Below, in pieces: positions 57,482 through 64,000 of a DNA stretch of 64,000 nt. The stretch is from Tilletia caries. Its lineage: Eukaryota; Basidiomycota; Exobasidiomycetes; Tilletiales; Tilletiaceae. The translations under genes and the position numbers were made by a program. The stretch spans positions 868,001 through 932,000 of the forward strand of contig JALUTQ010000038.1 in assembly GCA_032718865.1 (NCBI GenBank), in the 5' to 3' direction. The notes under the pieces were generated by a model. It was given only the letters and a program-made list of their open reading frames with translations. It did not search any database and had not been told where the DNA came from. Numbering within the stretch: the stretch's first letter is position 1; each line of letters starts with the position of its first letter.

Positions 57482-58383
57482 GGGAAGAACCTTCTCAAGG
57501 GTATACTGTTTTTTTAAAGAGAGAGGAAGGAAGGGGTTGGCGGAATGACAAAGTGGCGGGCACGATGGCGCCCAAGGGAGAAGTCGGGACCAGGCGGGTC
57601 AAATCCCTTTTTCGCCAGGCTTCCGAGGAAAAGCTGTAAACTACACCACACACACATATACAAACACACACCATCGAGATCGCGGACACACTGCTCGCAG
57701 GCCCGCCCTCCAATTCGCTTCAACACGGTTCCGCAAAATTTTACGACATCTGAGAGGATCAGGCTCTCCCCTGAACTCCTTTTCGCTCTGCATCTTCCCC
57801 GAGGCCGATCTTCACTTTTTGCCCCCAACTTCGGCCTCTGTCTTGGTGGTCCAATGTACCCTTCCTCCATTCGTCTGCGTCCTCGATACCTCGGCTTGGA
57901 AATGCTCTTTGCTCTTCACTTCTTTGCCTGTATCATCTGGTCGTCACGCCAGGGTGAAAGGATGTGGTGAGGCAGGATGAGAGTCCATTATTAGCAGGGG
58001 TGACACGAGAAGGGAGGGAGACACGACGGGGCGAGAGCTGCATGCTGGTGGTATACGAAGCCTGAGCTTGCCGCAGGGGAGACCGCAGAACGAACGGAAG
58101 TGACGAGGAAGCGAAGGACTGCCGAGCAAGGGAAGAGATAGTTGGGACTGGCGGCGAGGCGGAGTGCAGTTGCGAAAGGGCAAGGGACGAGAAAATCCTT
58201 GGATCCGAAGGGGGCACCGAAATATCTGGCAGGCGAAGGTAGAAAGACGATTTGGGCCAAGGGTGGGTATAACGAAAGGGCGGCGAAGGGCCCCTGAGCG
58301 GACAGGAAATGGCGAAAAAGGGCCGAGGGGAACGAAGGGGAGCGCGTGTTGGTGCCTAGTTCCACGAAGAAGTCGAAGTAACG
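57482..58383. other. Convergent 3' spacer between bHLH and aquaporin genes
   Basis: About 900 bp between two stop codons facing each other. Only untranslated sequence is expected. It contains CA-rich stretches (57640-57672) but no conserved reading frame or RNA gene that I could detect. Confidence 0.4.
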
Positions 58384-61010
58384 TTAGGGCTTGGCCTCTG
58401 CATCAGTCTGTGCCTGCCGTCTACCGCGCCGGAACGGCGAGAAGGAGATCGACGAGCGCGAGGGGAAGTTCCATTCGGCGTTGACAGGACTCTCCGCACC
58501 GCTGCGAATCCATACCGCGATAGGGAGCAGAGGAAGCGGATGGTTGAGCAAGGATGTAATGGGAGCAGGGAAAGGGAAAGGGAAAGGGAAAGGGAAAGGG
58601 AAAGGGAAAGGGAAAGGGAAAGGGAAAGGGAAAGGGAAAGGGAAAGGGAAAGGGAAAGGGAAAGGGAAAGGGAAAGGGAAAGGGAAAGGGAAAGGGAAAG
58701 GGAAAGGGAAAGGGAAAGGGAAAGGGAAAGGGAAAGGGAAAGGGAAAGGGAAAGGGAAAGGAACTCACGTGTAGCAAACAGCGTCGTACAGGAAGCAGCC
58801 CACAAGGCCGCCAACGATGGTCGCAAGGATGGGGCCCCAAAGGAAGTAGAGAGCGTCGAAGTTCCAGAGGACGTCGGGAGTGTAGCCGACGGCCCAGAGC
58901 ATCAGACGGGGGCCGAGATCACTGGGACCAGAAGGAGAACAGGACAACGGCGTAAGCATACATCGTCTAAACTTCAACGAGGAGTCCTAGATGGAGGGGG
59001 AACCTACCGTGCCGGGTTGATCGCGTACGAAGTTTGCCTGCAGGAAGAACGGGAGTTGTAGGAAAGGGCATATCTCGAATCAGTTCTCAGCTCCGCAACG
59101 AGTCGAACTGTCAAACACCTTTTTTCGCAGAAGGAAAACGTACCAGCCCAAGCAGGCGCCGATGCCAACAACTAGCCACAAGAGTGCCAGGGGAGCCATA
59201 CCATCGACGGGAGGCGTGTTGTTCGAGTCACCGAGGGCCATGATGACGAGCAGCAGGATTGCCGAGCCGACCGATTCGTTGAAGAAGCATGAGATCCGGG
59301 TCGTCGACGTGCGCAGGTATTCCACTGGGGAAAGGTACCAAAAAAAAAAAAAGGGATCGTTCTGAGCATTAAGCATCTCCCCCACCGGGCATACGCAATT
59401 GAAGAACTGCTTCCTCATCACTCACCTGGGTAGGTCGCAAAGATCGCTGCTGTCAGTTCTGTCTGACGTGGATCGACCGCGTGGAGCGGGTTCGAGTAGA
59501 CACCGTAGATTACCAGTGCACCCAGGAAGGCACCGACCATCTGCCCGAGGATGTAGAGGGGTACCTTGCGCCACCTGTCGGACGTTAGGAGAATCGGAGC
59601 GGTGGGGGGGGGGAAGTCAGCTGTGCTCGGATGAGTCGTCAGAGTTGGGGTTGGGGACGTACGGGAAGCCACGGAAGACAGCGAAAGAGATGGTTACGGC
59701 GGGGTTGATGTGTCCACCGGAGACACCGCCCTGACAGGATACAGAAACGAAGACAAAGGTCAGTGTCTTGTGGTTCTTCCCAATGCGATGTGCGCCAGTG
59801 ATTGCTCACCGCTACATAGACGCCCATGGCGACACCGATGCCCCTGGAAGAGGAAGAGCGGAAAGATGGTCAGAGCTATTGCAGTGGTTCGATGGCACGC
59901 AAGCAAGATACACGCACCAGCCGAAGGAGACTATGTAAAGATTGAAACATGGCGAGAAGGTCATCAACATTACGCTCTGAATGAGGAAACAGAGCCAAAG
60001 CCTTGTAACGAAAACAAAAACACATACCAGAAAGGAAGTCTCCCTTTGGAGACGAAGGGTTGACCAAGGTGGAGAGGCTAACCTGCGCATTGATACCGGC
60101 TACAATAATGATGGATCAGCACCAATTGCAACAGTGACCGTGGGAAAACAAACTCACTGCCAAAAATCATGAGAATGAAGGTTCCAAGCGCTTCCGCGAT
60201 CGGTTCACGCATGTGATAACGCGCCTTAGCCCAAGGGTTGGGAAACGTCTTCTTCTCAGCCAGAGGAAGATGAGTCTGCGACGGAGTCATGGGCCCCATA
60301 CGTCCCCAGACATCCATCGTCGAAAGCGGAGGAAGCTCCGACTCCTTGAAAGCGGCGTCCTTATCATTGACACCGGCATGACCGGTCACCGTCGTCGTCG
60401 AGCGACTGTCCATACTGACCCGGGCGGACTGGTAGTTGGTCAAAGCCAACGAGGCGCGCGGGAGCTCGAGACCCCGAGTAATCCGATTCGTAGTGCCCTC
60501 AGCGGCGGTGCCATCCAAACCTATCGACGAGTCAGCACGGGAGATCTCCTCGCTGATAAGTTGGCGGAGATGGTGCACGATCAGCGGGGACGGGTCCGTA
60601 TTCATACCCTTGACGGATCCAGCGCCCAGGTTGGACTGGCGCGAGCCTCCGCGGCTCATGTCGGTATTGGGCATGGCGTGGCCGAGTCCGATCGTCGGTC
60701 GAGGCTGATTCTCCGTCTCGTTGGTGACGACTGCGACGGGCGCGCCAGCTGTGTGGGCGAGACTGTGCGAGGGCTCCACTTTTCCTGGCAAGGATTGGAC
60801 GGCACCGTTTACGCCACGAGTGGGCATGGGACCCGCAGCAAGGGTGGCGGAGAGGACTTCGACGAGGGCTTCGGATGCCTTGGTGGGCCCGTCAGTCGGA
60901 GCGACACTGCCGAGACGAGACATGTTTTGGGGAGCTAGTCCTGCTCCGGTAGACATGGCCGACGCTTGGGAGGGCTTGACGCTCATGGGGGTAGAAGCGG
61001 GGTTAGGCAT
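58384..61010 (-). CDS. Aquaglyceroporin (MIP family) with long cytosolic N-terminus
   Basis: At least eight exons on the minus strand, including 61010-60158, 60099-60028 and 59930-59918; a further exon begins at 59843, and the last exon is about 58520-58384. Residues 1-265 are a soluble, Ser/Thr-rich region. The channel starts [18 protein letters not shown]; the first NPA box is [10 protein letters not shown] and the second is INPARDLGPR. The Asp following the second NPA-Arg marks a glycerol-type pore rather than a strict water channel. The C-terminus reads [14 protein letters not shown], a fungal aquaglyceroporin hallmark, then a basic tail. Exon 3 is only 13 nt (59930-59918). The last intron (about 58768-58521) contains the entire GGGAAA repeat array. 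Likely role: plasma-membrane glycerol/water flux in osmoadaptation. Confidence 0.92.
58568..58759. repeat. (GGGAAA)32 hexanucleotide microsatellite
   Basis: About 32 perfect tandem copies of GGGAAA (TTTCCC on the aquaporin sense strand) with no interruption. All six frames are open through it because the unit is six bases long and stop-free, which produces artificial Gly-Lys, Arg-Glu, Phe-Pro and Ser-Leu repeats. It lies in the last intron of the aquaporin gene and begins about 9 nt after the donor site on the sense strand. Confidence 0.98.
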
Positions 61011-61858
61011 GATTTGAGAATGCAGACCTCAAGGGGGGAAAAGAGTGTGGGAGAGGCTGGAACACCTAGAAAGGAGTGTGAAGGGAAGTTGGAGTTGAGG
61101 AGTGGAGATGCGGAGATCAAATGGATAATAGAAGGGAAGCGTAGACTCTTATAGCCGGGAAGCAAGGGTCAGCAGGCATTAGCAGTCACTCTGAACGCAG
61201 GAACAGGAGACGGAAAGCCCATGGAAAGATGTTGAAACGCCATGCTCGAGGAATCTACGCGCTAGAACCGTGAGCCCAGAATGCTGCAAGAGCGCTGCTT
61301 TTGCAAACATGCACAGTCTTTGCAGAGGTAGGACATCGAGAGGTGTCGAGATCCCACCGTCTTTTGGTTCTCTGCTTCAGCTTGAGGTGCCTCTGTGGTC
61401 GTGCTGCACGGCTGGTCATAGTGTCTGCCAGGGTAACGCTCGAGCTGCAGTCTATACACAGCATTCTGTTTTCCCCACCGCTTCATACTCGGACACGGCC
61501 TGGGGTCCCGGAGGGTAGAGGGAACATCTGGGGTTCAGTTGGAGGTGGTTGTCTTTTACCGTAAAGCGGTCGAGCCGCTAGATGCACGGATGGAAGCCTT
61601 GGACCCGTAAGCGTCGTCCTATAATAGTGTGACCGTCAGAGGCGTACCTGGGCCCTAGAGCCTGAAGCTGATGCACGCCAGGGGACCATCCTCAGCTCTC
61701 CCCAGGGCTCGGGGCGATGGATGCATGCGTGGGAAGGCAATACCGAGTGAGCTGAGAGGGGCCATGGTCGCAAGCGGCAAAGGTCGAAGGCGTTGAAGTT
61801 GAACTTAAGCTTCGGGAGGATACGGGCTGCTGTTCCGGAGGATTCCGACAGCAGATCG
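61011..61858. other. Aquaporin upstream region and spacer to transposable element
   Basis: Contains the promoter and leader of the leftward aquaporin gene. No conserved coding exon or RNA gene is visible. Confidence 0.4.
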
Positions 61859-62431
61859 CTTTCGCCTCGAGAAATTTCACAGGATGACCCCCATTTATAT
61901 CTAAGTTGACAGAATGACCCTCACCTTATCTCTTCACAGGATGACCCCCTCCCAGAAAGCAGAGAAAAACCTTTCTCTACTGATCCACACCATGACCACA
62001 GAACGAGGCGAACACAGCTGACGTTTGGCACAAAGCTTTGCGCGCCTACAACAAAGCCAACAACGTTGAAGGTATTGAAATCGAATCATCCAAAGATGAG
62101 CAGTAGATGCTGAGAGAAGGGTCAATTCCAAGGCAAAATTCTCTCGGCCGAGAGGCGCTCTTTGTTCGCTTCGTTCTGCCCTTTTTTGCGCGACCATTGC
62201 TCGACGGTGCGTCTCTCGAATTGTCAATAAAAAGCGGGAGGAGCTTCAGCGTGGGTAGCCGCGCTGCCATAGGTAGTTTCGACGTGTTCGAGCCTCTGAT
62301 CGCCGTGGCGGAGCTTTTACTGGACATCCGAAAGTGGTGGTTCCAATCGGGGGGTCATTCTGTACATGAGGGTCATTCTGTCAACTTAGATAAAAATGGG
62401 GGTCATCCTGTGAAATTTCTCCTTTCGCCTC
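61859..62431. mobile_element. Non-autonomous DNA transposon (MITE), Mutator-like candidate
   Basis: Element body is 61869-62421 (553 bp). Its ends are 55-bp terminal inverted repeats (61869-61923 and 62367-62421) that differ at one base; each begins GAGAAATTTCACAGG. Both ends are flanked by a perfect 10-bp direct repeat CTTTCGCCTC (61859-61868 and 62422-62431), the expected target-site duplication. The motif CAG[GA]ATGACCC recurs three times near each end, giving sub-terminal repeats. A 10-bp duplication and long inverted repeats fit the Mutator superfamily; hAT elements normally give 8 bp. No transposase is encoded; one short frame ending at 62105 (reading VWHKALRAYNKANNVEGIEI) may be a leftover of coding sequence. 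It is inserted about 75 bp before the ATG of the next gene. Confidence 0.85.
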
Positions 62432-62506
62432 CCGCAAGAAGAAGAGAGCACGACTGCGAACCTTTCACGACAGCATCGACGTCCACGCACAAAGGTGTAT
62501 CCAGCA

Positions 62507-63649
62507 ATGAGCAGTCTCTGTTTCCACATCGCAGGAGCAAGCGCAAGCGCGAGCACGGCCGTCGCCAGTGCGGGCGCTGTCGGTGCGCGGGCCACCACTT
62601 CCACCCTCCTGGCAGCAGCAGCAGCCACCCAGCCCAACCCAACCACAGCCCGACGCTCCTTCTCCACCACCCCGTCAACCTCCGGACCGAAAGGCACCTC
62701 TCCCAAAGCACACCGCGCCCACGAACGCACCCTGCGCTCCGCCATCGAGCTCTACCACCTCGGTCCCTCCTTCTTCCCCACCCCCGCCCAAACAGCCGGC
62801 TTCGGCGCCCTCGCGTCCCCACCGGAACCCGAAGCCCAGGCACACGGCCGAGCGCTCGATTCCGTCATCCGCTCCTCGATCCAGATCATGATGGATATGG
62901 AGTCCGGCATGCGGAACCAGACGAAGAATATGGACATCGTCCGGCCCGTGCTGGCGCTGAGGACGGGTGACTTGCTTGAGAATCTGGAGAAGCCGCGGCC
63001 GGCGAAGGATGGGCGGGCGGCGGGTGGACCGGTGTATGACCCTTCGCAGCCTGCTCCGCCCTTGATGGGCCGTATGGGTGGTTCCGGTGGGCGGTTCTCC
63101 AGTGACAGCCGTGTAGGGCCCGAAGCCGAGCGTTCCCTCGACCGCATCTTCGCACCCAAGCGATCGGCGACCCAGCCCCGTCCGTCCTCATCAAACCTCG
63201 GCGCACCGTTCGGGGCCGACAACAACCGGTCCAAGCTCCGCTTCATCGCTCCGCGCCATCAGAGCTCGAAGCAAGCTGCGAACCAGGACATCCTCACGCT
63301 GCACGCCCGACACAGCGAGGCCCTCCGCGTCGCCGGCGAAGAGCGGAAACGATACACAGACCCGTACGTCGGCACCCAGGCCCCACCATCCTTCGTGCCC
63401 GCCTTGCCACAGGCCGTGCTCAAGGCGTTGAAGGACCCGGGACTGCTGCCCGAGAGAGACGGTGGTGAGATTGATCAGGTGCAGACGACGGGTGTGCGCG
63501 GGACGAGTGGGACGGCTCGGATGGATCGACTGGACGAGCGCGCGGCGCGGGTGCGGGATGCGCTCTTTGGCACGGTGGCGGCGGAGTTGCCTGGATTGGA
63601 GGTTCTGCAGGAGCGCAGACGGCTGCGGCAGCTCAAGGAGCAGATGTAA
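62507..63649 (+). CDS. Hypothetical protein with mitochondrial-type presequence
   Basis: A single open frame of 380 codons from ATG 62507. The first about 55 residues are Ala/Ser/Thr/Arg-rich without acids and include RRSFSTTPST, a good mitochondrial targeting sequence and likely cleavage zone. A conserved-looking core follows: HERTLRSAIELYHLGPSFFP, then a helical DSVIRSSIQIMMDMESGMRN. A second region at about residues 245-275 reads NRSKLRFIAPRHQ. The C-terminus is an Arg/Leu/Glu-rich helix ending RLRQLKEQM. I do not recognise the family; a mitochondrial ribosome or expression factor is a guess from the targeting signal and helical, basic character. Its promoter carries the transposable element ending at 62421. 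Confidence 0.7.
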   Translation: MSSLCFHIAGASASASTAVASAGAVGARATTSTLLAAAAATQPNPTTARRSFSTTPSTSGPKGTSPKAHRAHERTLRSAIELYHLGPSFFPTPAQTAGFGALASPPEPEAQAHGRALDSVIRSSIQIMMDMESGMRNQTKNMDIVRPVLALRTGDLLENLEKPRPAKDGRAAGGPVYDPSQPAPPLMGRMGGSGGRFSSDSRVGPEAERSLDRIFAPKRSATQPRPSSSNLGAPFGADNNRSKLRFIAPRHQSSKQAANQDILTLHARHSEALRVAGEERKRYTDPYVGTQAPPSFVPALPQAVLKALKDPGLLPERDGGEIDQVQTTGVRGTSGTARMDRLDERAARVRDALFGTVAAELPGLEVLQERRRLRQLKEQM

Positions 63650-63711
63650 TGTTTCCACTTCCTGTCCTACCCCTACGCATCCTCTGCAACACAGACACAG
63701 ACAAACACAAC

Positions 63712-63727
63712 CACACACACACACACA
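63712..63727. repeat. (CA)8 dinucleotide microsatellite
   Basis: A short uninterrupted CA run, preceded by further CA-rich sequence from 63690, in the 3' region after the hypothetical gene stop at 63649. Confidence 0.9.
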
Positions 63728-63822
63728 TGATCCACGCAAGATGCCTTCCAGTTATGGAACAGACCGAGAAAGAAAAGGCTGAGATTGACGCCCCCCCCCG
63801 ACTTGAGTTGAGTCCCTTTCCC

Positions 63823-64000
63823 TCACGAATGCCGAAAGAGCTTGTCCCCAGTCCAGCGCGCAATGACCACATACAAAGAGAGTGGCACGAGGAGAGGTAA
63901 GAAGTAACCCACACTGAACGGCCACCGCAACACCGCCACCTCGCCGTCCGCAGGGACCGAGCCCGTGATCCATTCCCAGCCGCCGAGGACTCCGAAGATT
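63823..64000 (-). CDS. C-terminal end of a membrane protein (partial, runs off the window)
   Basis: A minus-strand frame enters at the right edge and stops at 63823, giving the last about 58 residues: FGVLGGWEWITGSVPADGEV, then one hydrophobic segment (FSVGYFLPLLVPLSLYVVIA) and the tail RWTGDKLFRHS. The composition is convincing for a real transmembrane terminus, but the family cannot be named from this fragment. Its gene is convergent with the hypothetical gene at 62507, with 173 bp between the stops. Confidence 0.6.
   Translation of the reverse strand, partial: IFGVLGGWEWITGSVPADGEVAVLRWPFSVGYFLPLLVPLSLYVVIARWTGDKLFRHS

Noticed and set aside
58391..58840. Long open frames coding Gly-Lys, Arg-Glu, Phe-Pro or Ser-Leu repeats on both strands
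   Set aside because: They are products of the stop-free GGGAAA hexamer array, which keeps all six frames open. The array lies in an intron of the aquaporin gene.
62107..62970. 288-codon plus-strand open frame crossing the transposon boundary
   Set aside because: It begins inside the MITE and runs through the following gene in the wrong frame. The Pro/Arg/His-rich translation is a GC-rich shadow.
1..64000. tRNA, rRNA, CRISPR or bacterial-type operon features
   Set aside because: I looked for tRNA B-box-like sequences and regular spaced repeats in all intergenic regions and found none that was convincing; the gene style is eukaryotic throughout.

Overview
This 64-kb window is nuclear DNA from a fungus, most likely a basidiomycete and perhaps one of the Ustilaginomycotina (the subphylum is a guess from codon style, GC-rich composition and gene architecture). 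Genes carry several short GT-AG introns, usually 50-100 nt. Intergenic spacers are often only 150-900 bp, genes lie on both strands with no operon structure, and every recognisable product is a eukaryotic housekeeping protein. I reconstructed exon structures by hand from reading-frame continuity and splice signals. Where exons are listed, the coding lengths sum to whole codons.

Layout. 0.4-7.2 kb: COQ9 (ubiquinone synthesis, +), DNA polymerase eta RAD30 (-), and a TPT/SLC35-type transporter (-). 7.9-15.9 kb: the TOR kinase (-), 13 exons, 2351 aa. 17-22 kb: a secreted GDSL hydrolase (+) and the polyadenylation factor FIP1 (+). 22-27.4 kb: the Golgi tether COG2 (-) and an unrecognised acidic/RG-rich protein (-). 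27.6-34.7 kb: Pol III subunit RPC25 (+), mercaptopyruvate sulfurtransferase (-) and ribosome-rescue GTPase HBS1 (+). 34.9-41.4 kb: cohesin SMC1 (-) and ribosomal protein uL15 (-). 42-46.8 kb: GOLPH3/VPS74 (-), a PA2G4/EBP1-like protein (-) and an uncertain gene (-). 46.8-57.5 kb: ribosomal protein eS19 (+), tubulin cofactor D (-), a NIP30/FAM192A-domain protein (+), mitochondrial uS7m (-) and a bHLH factor (+). 58.4-64 kb: an aquaglyceroporin (-), a short inverted-repeat transposable element, a mitochondrial-type hypothetical protein (+) and the 3' end of a membrane-protein gene (-).

The genes do not form a pathway cluster. They are a typical dense fungal housekeeping neighbourhood, with several head-to-head pairs sharing short promoters (TUM1/HBS1, TBCD/NIP30-like, hypothetical/RPC25, hypothetical/eS19). 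I found no CRISPR array, rRNA or tRNA gene.

The most notable non-standard structures are four. First, a 553-bp non-autonomous DNA transposon with 55-bp terminal inverted repeats and a perfect 10-bp target duplication. Second, about 32 uninterrupted copies of a GGGAAA hexamer filling the last intron of the aquaporin gene. Third, a repeated use of tiny exons: 5-, 9- and 12-nt terminal exons and 11-, 13- and 19-nt internal exons. Fourth, an eS19 protein with a long poly-aspartate tail.
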